Origin: Paenibacillus sp. RC334
Lineage (GTDB): Bacteria > Bacillota > Bacilli > Paenibacillales > Paenibacillaceae
Length of the DNA: 64,000 nt
Direction of reading: 5' to 3'
NCBI RefSeq assembly: GCF_030034735.1
Contig: NZ_CP125370.1
Span: 4,154,001-4,218,000, forward strand
Below, in pieces: positions 1-8,505 of this stretch. The position numbers and the translations under genes were made by a program. Position 1 is the stretch's first letter. Each line of letters opens with the position of its first letter. Under the pieces are notes generated by a model. The model was not told where the DNA came from. It saw only the letters and a list, made by a program, of their open reading frames with translations, and made no database searches.

Positions 1-1780
1 TCAGGACCGATGCAGATTGCAAATGGTTGGAGGTGACGGATTCAGGAGCGAGATGATTCGCTTCCACCGCTTCAACAGCCAGATGATTGCTCTGTACAGC
101 TTTATCCGTGATATGCCACGGCTGCACGGAACGTGCGGACAGCTTGGAGGAAGTTACGCTGCCCTCTGCCAATTTAGGAGCTGTAATCGCCAGATCATTA
201 ATTTTATCCGTAGCTACGCTCTCTGGCGACAGTTTCAGCGAAGTTACCGCATGATCCTGCAAATGATGGGAGTACACCGCTCCACTCGCCAGATGCCCTG
301 TTTGAACAGCGCCTTCACCCAATATGTCTGCGGTAACAGACTGCCCTTGCAAAGCCGAGGTTCCCACACTTCCGTTCCCGATATGTTCACTTAGCACAGA
401 ACCCACGGCCAAATGCGCCGAACGAACGGACTCAGCCTGTAATGCCTTACCACCCACACTTTTGTCCGCCAGATGGTTTTCACGAATAGCCCCGGATGCA
501 ATGTGTACATCTGCAATTTCTTGAGGCGCAATTTTATTTCTGGTTACCGCCCCTGCGGCAATTTTGCTTTCCGTAATCGCTTCGTCAGCAATTTTGTCAG
601 GCTTAATAGCGTTCGAAGCAATGTGATTTTCCTTGACCGCCTGATTCGCCACATGGTGATCCAGAACTGCGCCCTTCCCTAATTTCTCGCTCGTGACAGC
701 CCCGGACTGTAAATGATGCTCCGTAACTGCACCCGTTACAATATGATTTTCCCGAATAATTTCGGACTGAAGATGTAATGAAGAGACCGCCTCCGGAGCA
801 AGCTGAGGGCCTTGTATAGCCGCTGTGGCAATATGTCTGGTAAGTACCGCCTCATCGGCGATTTTGTGCGGTAAAATGCTTTGATCCGATATTTTGGATG
901 AAGTCACGGATTGATCGACAATTTGCAGCGAGCCTACAGATTGATCCGCCAACTTGTTGGACTGGATACTCCGGTCTGCCAAATGACGAGCTGTTACTTG
1001 GCCCGTTCCAAGCTGCTCTTCCCCAATGGAGCCGGGACTCAGATGCTTTCTTTCAATCGCTCCAGCCTGAATATGCGCACTGGTGACGGCCTCATACTCC
1101 AGATGACGCCCACTGACAACTCCTTCTTCCAGTTGTTCCTTGCCCACAATTCCGTCGGAAAGCTGCTTGCGGTTAATCGAACCGGGTGCCAGATGCCGGG
1201 CAGTGATGGCATGCTCCGTTAAATGTGCACTTTCAATGCTGCCAGCCTGAATTTTAGAGCCATCCACAGCCCCATCCCGCAGTTTGGACGTGGTCACAGA
1301 CTGATCTCCAAGCTTGGAGCTGTCGACGGCCTCATTGGCCAAATTGTTAGATTGGATTGTGCCGCTGCGAATTTTATCAGAGGTGATCGCCTGATCCTGA
1401 AGCATTTCTGAAGACACAATCCATTGCTTAAAGTGTCGGCTTTCAATCGAGCCATTCGCGATATGATCGCTGCTGATAATCTTATCGGCCAGCTTTTCCG
1501 GGGTGATGCTGCCATCACGAAGCTTCTCACCGCCAATGGAACGATCCTGCAACTTGCTGCCTGCCACCGATGCGTCCGACAGATGCTCCACCGTAATGGA
1601 ATCCGGGGCAATTTTCGAAGAAGTTACTGCACCGTCAGCTATTTTAATGGTATGAACAGCATAATCCGCCAGAGTTTCCGTTTGGACGCTCTCTTGCTTC
1701 AGCTTGCTGGAATCTATGGAGGCGGGAGCGATCTTCTCACCGGTTACAGCCAGATCACTTAAATCGTCTGTATAGATGAA
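1..1780. repeat. Degenerate 30-bp coding tandem repeat array (about 59 units)
   Basis: On the minus strand a unit of about 30 bp, encoding ten residues, repeats without interruption. The units differ at most third positions and many second positions, but keep the A-V/I-T and K/H-I/L-A pattern, so the array is conserved at protein rather than DNA level. That argues for old duplication with selection on structure, not recent slippage. Confidence 0.8.
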
Positions 1781-2188
1781 AGCATTGTTTACATGTGGCG
1801 CCTTTTTATTGTTCAAAATTTCTTCGACGTCAATCGCTTCAGGCAATGGCTCAGACGGGGGCTCAGACAGAGGCTCAGATAGAGGCTCAGATAGAAGCTC
1901 AGGCTCTTCGGGCACATCCATCAATACTTGAGTTTCCTCTGCTGCACCTGCATCTTTATTCTCCGTCCCGTCCCCGATTGGGACTTCGGGCTCGGCAATG
2001 GTCTGTAGCTCCGCCTCCTCTACCATTGGGGGAGGCGGAGAAGCAACCTGATGAAGTCTTGCTTCTGTCTCCCTCTCCGCAGGCTGTGGCTTCAAGCGCT
2101 GTATCATACTTAATTCATTCATATCCGGGTCAATTACACGATAGAGCGGCTTTTTGCTTCTGGTGGTCTTTCGGCTCTTGTTCTTCAA
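1..2188 (-). CDS. Giant decapeptide-repeat protein (tail-fibre/surface-like), 3' end outside window
   Basis: The frame is open from a TTG start at 2188 to the left edge, about 729 codons, and no stop is seen, so the C-terminus is missing. The start is supported by AAGGGAG eight bases upstream; the frame is closed by TGA at 2227. Residues 1-130 are basic, then acidic and proline-rich, with short SEPL repeats (about 1850-1900). From about 1780 down to 1 the protein is a run of near 10-residue units of the form K/H-I/L-A-x-x-A/S-V/I-T-x-x, for example DKIADEAITES. Repeats of this kind are known from phage tail fibres and from very long repeat proteins of Paenibacillus and Brevibacillus; the conserved tail that would name the family is outside the window. 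No signal peptide is seen. Function is unknown; a filament or surface role is inference. Confidence 0.75.
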   Translation of the reverse strand, partial: MKNKSRKTTRSKKPLYRVIDPDMNELSMIQRLKPQPAERETEARLHQVASPPPPMVEEAELQTIAEPEVPIGDGTENKDAGAAEETQVLMDVPEEPELLSEPLSEPLSEPPSEPLPEAIDVEEILNNKKAPHVNNAFIYTDDLSDLAVTGEKIAPASIDSSKLKQESVQTETLADYAVHTIKIADGAVTSSKIAPDSITVEHLSDASVAGSKLQDRSIGGEKLRDGSITPEKLADKIISSDHIANGSIESRHFKQWIVSSEMLQDQAITSDKIRSGTIQSNNLANEAVDSSKLGDQSVTTSKLRDGAVDGSKIQAGSIESAHLTEHAITARHLAPGSINRKQLSDGIVGKEQLEEGVVSGRHLEYEAVTSAHIQAGAIERKHLSPGSIGEEQLGTGQVTARHLADRSIQSNKLADQSVGSLQIVDQSVTSSKISDQSILPHKIADEAVLTRHIATAAIQGPQLAPEAVSSLHLQSEIIRENHIVTGAVTEHHLQSGAVTSEKLGKGAVLDHHVANQAVKENHIASNAIKPDKIADEAITESKIAAGAVTRNKIAPQEIADVHIASGAIRENHLADKSVGGKALQAESVRSAHLAVGSVLSEHIGNGSVGTSALQGQSVTADILGEGAVQTGHLASGAVYSHHLQDHAVTSLKLSPESVATDKINDLAITAPKLAEGSVTSSKLSARSVQPWHITDKAVQSNHLAVEAVEANHLAPESVTSNHLQSASVL

Positions 2189-2376
2189 GCAGCTCTCTCC
2201 CTTCTCATATTTATCGTTACGGCATCATATGCAGGCTCTTAGGCACTTGCCACCCTGCATACGGGATTCACTTTTGTCCAGGAAAGGCTCTATAAAATCC
2301 ACGTTTGAAAAAAAATTGTTAAAAGTTAAAATAGTAAGGGTGAAGATTGCTACAAGAAGAGAGGAATTACAATAAA

Positions 2377-3564
2377 ATGATTATCAAACCAAGAACACGC
2401 GGCTTTATCTGTACCACTGCTCATCCAGTGGGGTGTGCCCGACATGTTCAGGAACAAATTAACTATGTGCAAGCCCATCCTGCTATCGAGGGACCTCGCA
2501 ATGTGCTTGTGATCGGGGCATCTGCCGGATATGGCCTGGCTTCCCGCATTACGGCTGCATTCGGAGCGCGGGCCAATACAATCGGCGTATATCGTCCTAG
2601 TAATGCTACAGCTACACGGACAGCATCGGCAGGCTGGTACAATTCCGCTGCATTCGAAAAGGCTGCTCAGGAAGCAGGGCTTAAATCCTTTAGCGTGACA
2701 GGGGATGCCTTCTCGGATGAAATCAAAGCCAAAACGGTGGACGTCATTCGCGAAGAGTTGGGGCAAGTCGATTTGGTGGTGTACAGTGTCGCTTCCGGTC
2801 GCCGCACCAATCCCCGTACAGGTGAAACGTTTAGTTCCGTGCTCAAACCCATTGACAAGCCGTACACAAATAAAACAGTCAACTTCCACACTGGCGAAGT
2901 GAGCAGCGTTACACTGGAACCAGCGACAAATGAAGAAGTGCAGGGGACTGTAGAGGTTATGGGCGGCGAAGACTGGCAGTTGTGGATCGACGCCTTGCGT
3001 GAGGGCGGTGTGCTGGCTGATTCCGCGACCACCTTCTCCTTTTCGTATATCGGTTCAGACATTACCCAAGCGGTATACAGAGAAGGTACGATCGGAAGTG
3101 CAAAGGATCATCTGGAAGCGACAGCACATCAGCTGAATGATCAACTGAGAGCCACAGGCGGACGCGCTTTCGTGGCAGTCACCAAAGGACTGGTCACTCA
3201 ATCCAGCTCTGCTATACCAGTCGTACCTCTGTATATTTCCGCTTTGTACAAGGTAATGAAGGAAAAAGGATTACATGAAGGCTGCGTGGAGCAGAGCTAC
3301 CGTCTGTTTTCCGAGCGTCTCTATGCTCCGGAAACTCCTGTGGATGAGGAAGGACGTATTCGCATTGATGATTGGGAGCTACGAGAAGATGTTCAGGCTG
3401 AGGTAGCGAAAATATGGGACGAGCTGACGACAGACAACATCTACGAGCTGTCTGATCTTGAAGGATATCGCCGCGAATTTTTTAAACTGTTTGGCTTTGA
3501 ATTTGAGGGTGTGGATTACGAGGCTGACATTGACCCGATCGTGGATATCCCTGCCGTTCGCTAA
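2377..3564 (+). CDS. fabV: Enoyl-[acyl-carrier-protein] reductase FabV (trans-2-enoyl-CoA reductase family)
   Basis: The 395-residue product is the usual length for FabV and opens with the family's MIIKPRTRGFICTTAHP. FabV performs the NADH-dependent last reduction of fatty-acid elongation in the cytosol and is a known triclosan-tolerant replacement for FabI. The nucleotide-binding segment GASAGYGLASR is near residue 50. The catalytic pair is visible as Y-x8-K in YREGTIGSAK near residue 236, the spacing typical of FabV. I chose ATG 2377 over the upstream TTG 2347 because it gives the canonical N-terminus; AGAGGAA lies about 11 bases before it. The gene stands alone and ends in an intrinsic terminator. 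No frame damage is seen. Confidence 0.95.
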   Translation: MIIKPRTRGFICTTAHPVGCARHVQEQINYVQAHPAIEGPRNVLVIGASAGYGLASRITAAFGARANTIGVYRPSNATATRTASAGWYNSAAFEKAAQEAGLKSFSVTGDAFSDEIKAKTVDVIREELGQVDLVVYSVASGRRTNPRTGETFSSVLKPIDKPYTNKTVNFHTGEVSSVTLEPATNEEVQGTVEVMGGEDWQLWIDALREGGVLADSATTFSFSYIGSDITQAVYREGTIGSAKDHLEATAHQLNDQLRATGGRAFVAVTKGLVTQSSSAIPVVPLYISALYKVMKEKGLHEGCVEQSYRLFSERLYAPETPVDEEGRIRIDDWELREDVQAEVAKIWDELTTDNIYELSDLEGYRREFFKLFGFEFEGVDYEADIDPIVDIPAVR

Positions 3565-3601
3565 GTCATTTTAGTACCGTTATTGTTATATGTTCAGACA
3601 G

Positions 3602-3660
3602 CAAAAAAGCTGCTCTCCGTCAGAGGGGTATTCCGCTCTGCATGGAGGACAGCTTTTGTT
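3602..3660 (+). terminator. Intrinsic terminator after fabV
   Basis: AAAAGCTG near 3604 pairs with CAGCTTTT near 3650, with an inner CAGAG/CTCTG helix, followed by a short T-rich stretch. It lies 40 bases after the fabV stop. Confidence 0.75.
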
Positions 3661-3825
3661 TGAAGCAAACATTGCAATTTTAAGATTCATTTGATATTGT
3701 ACAAGTAGGCATAGCAAAATCCCTCTTTCCAATAAGAGGGTAATCACAGTTGGACAAGTCCTACCTTGCCTGACCGTATTTATTTGCTTAGCCTATTACA
3801 TCCAACTCATAAGGAGATGAACAAC

Positions 3826-3978
3826 ATGGCAAAAGACGTTATGTGTGAAGTGAACTCATGTACACACTGGGCTCAAGAAAATAAATGTAGCGCAAGCTCC
3901 ATTTATATCGTAAGCAACAGACCTACAGACACTCACAAGTCCGAAGAAACGGACTGCAAAACCTTTGAAGCAAAATAA
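3826..3978 (+). CDS. DUF1540 domain protein, 50 aa
   Basis: ATG 3826 follows AAGGAGATGA (3811-3820) at a good distance. The 50-residue product MAKDVMCEVNSCTHW... has four cysteines in the pattern C-x4-C-x8-C-x19-C, as in the small DUF1540 proteins common in spore-forming Firmicutes. The cysteines suggest metal binding, which is inference; the cellular role is not established. It is a monocistronic gene with its own terminator. A longer in-frame reading from 3766 lacks a ribosome binding site and was not used. Confidence 0.85.
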   Translation: MAKDVMCEVNSCTHWAQENKCSASSIYIVSNRPTDTHKSEETDCKTFEAK

Positions 3979-4011
3979 GGTTGGTTATTTCTGTAAAGCA
4001 TTGGTTTACCC

Positions 4012-4046
4012 TAAAGGAGCCCCTAGCCGGGTTCCTTTTTCTTTTT
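4012..4046 (+). terminator. Intrinsic terminator after the DUF1540 gene
   Basis: AAAGGAGCCC pairs with GGGTTCCTTT around a six-base loop, then TTTTCTTTTT. Confidence 0.85.
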
Positions 4047-4051
4047 ATATT

Positions 4052-4315
4052 TTAGCAAGAATGATAATTATTATCAAGTCCTTTTTTAACAACTTGGAAT
4101 AAAATAATAACACGGAAGACAAAAAAAGAAGCGTCGCTCTGAACGATTCGCTTCTTGTGCTTGATTCTTTGTAATTGTTCCTGCTTGGTTGGCTTCATTC
4201 GCACATGCTGCGATATCTCGCCATAATGACCATTTGTTTTGCGGCTCTGTGCAGAGCAGTAGTTTCCGGCGTGCTTCGCCTTGCTTAGCGCTTTTTGTGT
4301 TTGAGTACGTGCCAT
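4052..4315 (-). CDS. Small basic hypothetical protein, 87 aa (3' end uncertain)
   Basis: ATG 4315 (MARTQTQKALSKAKHAGNY) follows AAGGAGAG, though the spacing is long at about 12 bases. The first 60 residues are lysine-, arginine- and glutamine-rich and look like a small conserved Paenibacillus family that I remember only by pattern. The last 27 codons run through a strong hairpin with a T-run (4119-4156), so either the true stop is lost through a small indel or the terminator is internal. Function unknown. The longer reading from 4513 overlaps the DUF4190 gene and is rejected. Confidence 0.5.
   Translation of the reverse strand: MARTQTQKALSKAKHAGNYCSAQSRKTNGHYGEISQHVRMKPTKQEQLQRIKHKKRIVQSDASFFVFRVIILFQVVKKGLDNNYHSC
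4119..4156 (-). terminator. Intrinsic terminator, minus strand
   Basis: Stem AAGAAGCG/CGCTTCTT (4126-4133 with 4149-4156) followed on the minus strand by seven T's. It sits inside the 3' part of the preceding small ORF. Confidence 0.75.
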
Positions 4316-4407
4316 ATGACTTTCACTCTCCTTGATTGGACTCCATTCATCATAGCATCTGGAATCCCCATCGTGAAGAGTACAAGTGTATGAGCTCACT
4401 GATTTCA

Positions 4408-4776
4408 TTAAATGTCGGAAAACGGATTGTCGCCACTTGAGGCTGCTAAAACAAAAACAACGACTATGAAAATGATGATCAATGCATAGATCAGTGTTCC
4501 GATAATGCTGCATACCAATCCGGCAATAGCCATACCCCTGCCTTGTTCGCCATGACGGTTAATTTCCTTCAGGGAAAGACTGGACAAAATGATACCGATG
4601 ATGCCGATAATGAACCCCAGATAGGGAATGACGACAGCTAGAATACCGAGCACCATCGAAGCAACAGCTTTACTGTTTGTAGGCGGAAGCTGTGGGGGCG
4701 GATTAAATGGGGCGTTATAACCATTCGTCTCCTGAAAAGGATCGGACGATTGGGGGTCTTTGTATAAATTACTCAT
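4408..4776 (-). CDS. DUF4190-type small membrane protein, 122 aa
   Basis: The N-terminal 35 residues are polar and proline-rich (NPPPQLPP), then SKAVASMVLGILAVVIPYLG begins the first of two to three hydrophobic segments (about residues 36-70 and 85-112), separated by the polar loop LKEINRHGEQGRGMA. Order and loop match DUF4190 membrane proteins of Firmicutes and Actinobacteria, whose job is unknown. A short acidic tail DNPFSDI ends the protein. It precedes the small basic ORF on the same strand. Confidence 0.8.
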   Translation of the reverse strand: MSNLYKDPQSSDPFQETNGYNAPFNPPPQLPPTNSKAVASMVLGILAVVIPYLGFIIGIIGIILSSLSLKEINRHGEQGRGMAIAGLVCSIIGTLIYALIIIFIVVVFVLAASSGDNPFSDI

Positions 4777-4979
4777 TTGTCTGATTCAGCTCCAATATGT
4801 AAAATAACAATATATACGTTCTAGGGTACCACAATCTTACAAATCAGGACAGTACTTATTTCAAAAAATGATGGTTATCTTTTAAAGCCATATGCAATTC
4901 TGATTAAAGTTCACAATACATTTTACCGCAATACGTCTGTACTTAATTGTCGAGATCATTGGCCTTTATATAAAATGTA

Positions 4980-5118
4980 GTCAAGAGCTAAAGAAGCTTA
5001 GATGCACTAATATCCTCACTCTTTGGCAACAGCCGCTTTGAAGAGTGGTCGCCAATAGGTTGTAGCATGAAATGGACTGTTACCTTACCAAAGTAGGGCA
5101 GCGGTCTATTTCTTTTTC
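4980..5118 (+). ncRNA. Candidate antisense RNA of a decayed type I toxin locus
   Basis: TTGTCG near 4948 and TATAAA near 4970 form a passable promoter. Downstream lies the hairpin CACTCTTTGGCAACAGCC...GAAGAGTGG, then a wobble-paired hairpin AAATGGACTG/CGGTCTATTT followed by CTTTTTCTTTT as terminator. Overlap with the 3' end of a short membrane-peptide ORF on the other strand is the layout of TxpA/RatA-like type I toxin-antitoxin loci of Bacillales. This is inference from arrangement. Confidence 0.35.
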
Positions 5119-5204
5119 TTTTGGTACAATTCAACAATAATGGTGACGATCGGCACCCAAACCTTCAGCAGTCTCACGTAGAGGACCCAAATTAGCACAA
5201 TGAT
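5106..5204 (-). pseudogene. Decayed holin-like/type I toxin peptide
   Basis: An open frame encodes a short hydrophobic helix with a lysine tail (LKVWVPIVTIIVELYQKKKK) and ends at 5106. TAG at 5207 blocks extension. The only starts are GTG 5198 or ATT, and no ribosome binding site precedes them, so the N-terminus seems lost. The hydrophobic helix plus KKKK end is typical of small holin-like toxins. Confidence 0.35.
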
Positions 5205-5520
5205 CTAGAAAATAGACAAGAGCCACTGTCCTTATAATTATAACATCAGGTCTATATGAGTATACGCAACGATAATAGTAATCTTCTTTTTCTATATCTG
5301 TCCATTCGCCAACTCGAATCCAGCAGCAAAAAAATCAAAACCTCTTATCCTTAAATTTGATTTTATCAAGGTACTAAGTAATATTCTCAGCTAAATCAAT
5401 TTGATTTCGCAGGCTGTTCTTTTATTATTGGAAAATAATATAAAACATTAAAATATTTTCATTTCAGCATCGAGGAATTTGCGTTATTATATAAAAGAAA
5501 TCAATATACTACATTAATGT
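5205..5520. other. Non-coding AT-rich stretch
   Basis: Apart from the TA-like remnant just before it I see no gene, RNA or clear repeat here. Base composition is clearly more AT-rich than the fabV or protease regions, in line with an accessory patch. Confidence 0.5.
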
Positions 5521-5535
5521 AAAGGAGTGTTAATT

Positions 5536-6894
5536 ATGAAAAAGCTAGTATGCTGCTTGTTAATGGTTTTATTATTATTGAATGTAACAAGCTATGGGGC
5601 AGTAGCTGATTTACTAGGCACTGCCAAAACGGCAAAAGCTGAAGGTTATGAAAGCGTTATCACTACAGAAAGTACGAAGAATACAAACGAATACAAGGCA
5701 AGAGATGCTTTTTATTCTTTATCTGATTCTTCTGTAAATCGTGCTACCTCCGAGCATTTTCAAATTATTTGGGGAAACAGAGATACAACTGGAACAGTAA
5801 ATAGGGATTTTGTTCAAGGCAACTTGGCCAACCTCGAAAGTATCCGTTCATTTTACATGGATAAATTTGGATTGGGGGATATCGGAACTTCTCCAAATTT
5901 AACTGGAAAATATAAAACGAACATTTACATTGCGAGCACTGGACTGAAAAAGATTGACGAAGATTGGGCTTATATGTCAGTAGACAACGATGCATTTGCT
6001 TACATGGTCATGATGCCGGCTGCGATGCGTGTAGACCCACCAAGCTGGGTAGTTCCTCATGAATTAGGCCATGTATTTACCTATCATAATGGAGGAGAGG
6101 TCCCTTATGAGTGGTATGAAGCGGTAGCTAACTTCTTGCGTAATGAATATTTGGGTAGCGATTACTACAGTTATGGTGGAACGGTATATGGTCCAGACTC
6201 TGACTTTTTTGCCCCCTTTATACTGAATTCGGAATCACATTTTCCACATGTAAAGAATTGGTACGATGCATGGCCTATTCTCCTGTATATTAATGAAAAT
6301 CCAGATCACATCAACGGACTTGGCCATCGAGCAATGTTGGATTTATTGTCTTACGGCGGAAAAGATACGACCTACTTTGAATCTATGGAAAAGGTAACTG
6401 GAGTTTCTACTAAAGAATTACTGGGTGGAATGGCAAGAAGATTGGTAACTATGGACTTCAAGAGCCAACAATATTATTTGAAACATTTAGATGAACTTTT
6501 GAGAACTAACGGCAATTATGAAAAGATATATACAACACTGAAAAGTGGTAAAGGCGGCTGGATGACCGTCCCTGAAAACAAGGCTCCACAACAGACAGGC
6601 TACAACATTGTTCCTTTAGATGTTGATTTGAGCAAAGCTTCCGTTACCATTGATTTCCAAGGAACAAGCACAGCAAAAGGCGCTGATTGGAGAGCAAGCA
6701 TTGTTACCGTAACGCATTCGGGGGATACCCGATATTCTACAATGTGGAACAAAGGGAAAAATTCATTGAATTTGCAAGGAGATGAAAAATCTGTTTATTT
6801 GGTTGTATCCGCAACTCCAGATGAAATTAAACATTTTAATATTGAAGAGGATGGTGAAACTTATCCTTATAAAGTAAAAGTAACAACAAAGTGA
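5536..6894 (+). CDS. Secreted putative zinc metallopeptidase (gluzincin-like), 452 aa
   Basis: ATG 5536 follows AAAGGAG with eight bases spacing. MKKLVCCLLMVLLLLNVTSYG is a signal peptide with possible cleavage near residue 28-37. The core has VVPHELGHVF (near residue 176), an HExxH-type zinc motif (HELGH), followed about 20 residues later by WYEAVANF, whose glutamate could be the third ligand. The upstream segment SEHFQIIWGN resembles the DUF6055-like secreted family; I am not certain of the family. The C-terminal 100 residues look like a beta-rich accessory domain. The gene is more AT-rich than its neighbours and sits between a toxin-like relic and a recombinase stump, so recent acquisition is likely. 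Substrate unknown. Confidence 0.7.
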   Translation: MKKLVCCLLMVLLLLNVTSYGAVADLLGTAKTAKAEGYESVITTESTKNTNEYKARDAFYSLSDSSVNRATSEHFQIIWGNRDTTGTVNRDFVQGNLANLESIRSFYMDKFGLGDIGTSPNLTGKYKTNIYIASTGLKKIDEDWAYMSVDNDAFAYMVMMPAAMRVDPPSWVVPHELGHVFTYHNGGEVPYEWYEAVANFLRNEYLGSDYYSYGGTVYGPDSDFFAPFILNSESHFPHVKNWYDAWPILLYINENPDHINGLGHRAMLDLLSYGGKDTTYFESMEKVTGVSTKELLGGMARRLVTMDFKSQQYYLKHLDELLRTNGNYEKIYTTLKSGKGGWMTVPENKAPQQTGYNIVPLDVDLSKASVTIDFQGTSTAKGADWRASIVTVTHSGDTRYSTMWNKGKNSLNLQGDEKSVYLVVSATPDEIKHFNIEEDGETYPYKVKVTTK

Positions 6895-6980
6895 TTGTGG
6901 ATAATAATCATATTGTGGTTGAATGAAAAGCTTATCTAGGGTAAATATCAGAGTTTACGAAAAAAAGTGAATAAATGCCT

Positions 6981-7025
6981 GAACAATGGCACTGGTATCA
7001 AAATACCAGTGCCATTGTTGTTAGT
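6981..7025 (+). terminator. Strong hairpin terminator
   Basis: A near-perfect stem of about 17 bp (AACAATGGCACTGGTAT and its complement) around a short A-rich loop, followed by a modest T-rich tail. It serves the metallopeptidase gene. Confidence 0.75.
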
Positions 7026-7043
7026 ATGCTCTGAAAATAATCT

Positions 7044-7235
7044 TTGGGAATTGAATACACAGCAGCTTCACTAATGTTATCCATCGGGATACATCCAAAG
7101 GTAGTTTCTGAGATATGGGGTCATACAAGTGTAACTATAACATTAGATACTTATTCACATTTATTAAACAAGAAAGCGATAGAGACATCACTAGAAATTG
7201 AAGAAAAATTCTATGATCAGAAATTCGACCAATAA
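7044..7235 (+). pseudogene. C-terminal remnant of a tyrosine recombinase/phage integrase
   Basis: The 60 residues contain TAASLMLSIGIHPKVVSEIW, then GHTSVTITLDTYSHLL. This is the C-terminal catalytic block of tyrosine recombinases: box II GHxS with its histidine and the nucleophile tyrosine in DTYSH. The N-terminal core-binding domain and the first catalytic arginine are absent, and no ribosome binding site precedes it. It is therefore a stump, left after deletion of a mobile element that may have brought in the neighbouring AT-rich genes. Confidence 0.8.
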
Positions 7236-7370
7236 ATTTTAAAAACAGTTAATTATTAGCAACAAAATATGGATACATAATCACTTTTCGTAGTGATCGG
7301 GCATACAGTATTTTACCTATTACTGATAAAATGCGCTCCCTGAGAGCATCCTGCCTAGGAGGTCGGAGCT

Positions 7371-7958
7371 ATGGTATATCGTGCAACATCCCGCAGAAGG
7401 TGTTCGCCTCACAAACGCTTAAATGCTGACATGCTCAGGAAAATATCCGCCGCCATGCTGCCATTTTACAAAGCTATTGCCACCCGTCGTTCTTTCGCCG
7501 TTCAATGGTCACGTGCTGTAGTGCATGGCAATTTGGATCGGATGAAGGCCCTTCTCTGCTCGGTAGCGCCATTTGCTGCCAAGCAAGGACTGGGCACGAA
7601 TGGCATCGGCTATTTTATCTCCTTCTTGGCCCAGCCACCAATGCTGTATTATACGAACGGAACGACGATTCCACCCGGTACAGTCCAGTTTACATTTGAG
7701 CCGAGGGTTCACCGCGCCATCGCCAGAGCCGTTTTTCCGCTGTATCTCGAATTGGCACGCAATCGATGCTTTGCTTCTGCTTTAGCCAAAGCCATCAACC
7801 AGAAAGACCAGCGTGCGGTTACTCTGATGATCCGCAGCTTGATTCCATCCACTGCACTGAAATCCGTACAAATCGAGGATCATGGCTTTGCTTTGCTTTT
7901 TAAGTATCCTTACAGTAAATATCCATACCGAAATCTGCTCATTCAGGAGTTTTCTTAA
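7371..7958 (+). CDS. Hypothetical protein, 195 aa
   Basis: AGGAGG (7357-7362) precedes ATG 7371 by eight bases, so translation is well supported. The product is basic and arginine-rich with FAVQWSRAVVHGNLDRMKALL in the first half and a mostly helical, hydrophobic middle (GIGYFISFLAQPPMLYY). I see no signal peptide, catalytic motif or clear membrane domain. I recall similar unnamed proteins in Paenibacillus but cannot assign a function. Confidence 0.7.
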   Translation: MVYRATSRRRCSPHKRLNADMLRKISAAMLPFYKAIATRRSFAVQWSRAVVHGNLDRMKALLCSVAPFAAKQGLGTNGIGYFISFLAQPPMLYYTNGTTIPPGTVQFTFEPRVHRAIARAVFPLYLELARNRCFASALAKAINQKDQRAVTLMIRSLIPSTALKSVQIEDHGFALLFKYPYSKYPYRNLLIQEFS

Positions 7959-7975
7959 AAAGGTCGCTACAGTCG

Positions 7976-8326
7976 TTACAGACGTTTTTGCTTGAGTTGA
8001 TCGATCAGCTCTTTACCCAATTGTATAGCCATTTCCGTCAACATTCGGATTTCGTCCTTCGTTACATGGTCCATATGCGCCCCGCAGCAAATTGCAAAGT
8101 TACCCGCAAACTCTTTTCGCAAACGAACGGCAATTTCTTCGGTAATATAAAATTCCTTGTGGGCTTGCAATTGAACGGTTTGGATCGGCTCCAGTCTGGC
8201 GCCTGCTGTAATCGTTCCCAGATGCGGCTGATCGCCGCCGGAAATAAGTACGACCATGTCCTCTCCCATAAAATAGGCATCCAGCACAAGGCGGATACGC
8301 CCGCTTTCTTTTTGCAAATGAATCAT
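7976..8326 (-). CDS. LpdD-like small protein (prenylated-flavin decarboxylase accessory), 116 aa
   Basis: The compact protein has VLISGGDQPHLGTITAGARL (about residues 26-45) and CGAHMDHVTKDEI in the C-terminal half. The GGDxPHxG motif resembles LpdD, the small partner of UbiD-type gallate decarboxylases, proposed to handle the prenylated flavin cofactor. No UbiD or UbiX gene is in this window, so it would be an orphan copy. The assignment rests on motif memory and is tentative. The gene converges with the upstream hypothetical gene. Confidence 0.5.
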   Translation of the reverse strand: MIHLQKESGRIRLVLDAYFMGEDMVVLISGGDQPHLGTITAGARLEPIQTVQLQAHKEFYITEEIAVRLRKEFAGNFAICCGAHMDHVTKDEIRMLTEMAIQLGKELIDQLKQKRL

Positions 8327-8420
8327 ATGATTCTCTCCTGTCTAAAAAATAGTATTGTGAATAGATTCACTTTATATGTTTCTATTCATTCTATCGCTTC
8401 CAGACCTGTTCCACAATTCA

Positions 8421-8471
8421 AAAAGACCCACAGCAGACCTCCGAAAATGGTGGCTTGCTGTGGGTCTTCTG
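8421..8471 (-). terminator. Terminator of the large subtilase gene
   Basis: AAGACCCACAGCA pairs with TGCTGTGGGTCTT; on the minus strand a TTTTT run follows. Located 35 bases beyond the protease stop at 8506. Confidence 0.85.
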
Positions 8472-8505
8472 TTGTTATTTTAAAAGAAACATTCCGTGTA
8501 CCTTA

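Noticed and set aside
17..1762. Many overlapping plus-strand ORFs of 60-125 codons
   Set aside because: They are mirror frames of the decapeptide-repeat gene on the minus strand, repeat with the same period and lack ribosome binding sites.
1..1780. CRISPR array (regular 30-bp periodicity)
   Set aside because: There is no constant repeat with unique spacers; every unit varies and all are in one open frame.
4052..4513. 153-codon minus-strand ORF overlapping the DUF4190 gene
   Set aside because: The first 66 codons are out of frame with the DUF4190 gene and have no signals; only the last part from 4315 was kept, with low confidence.
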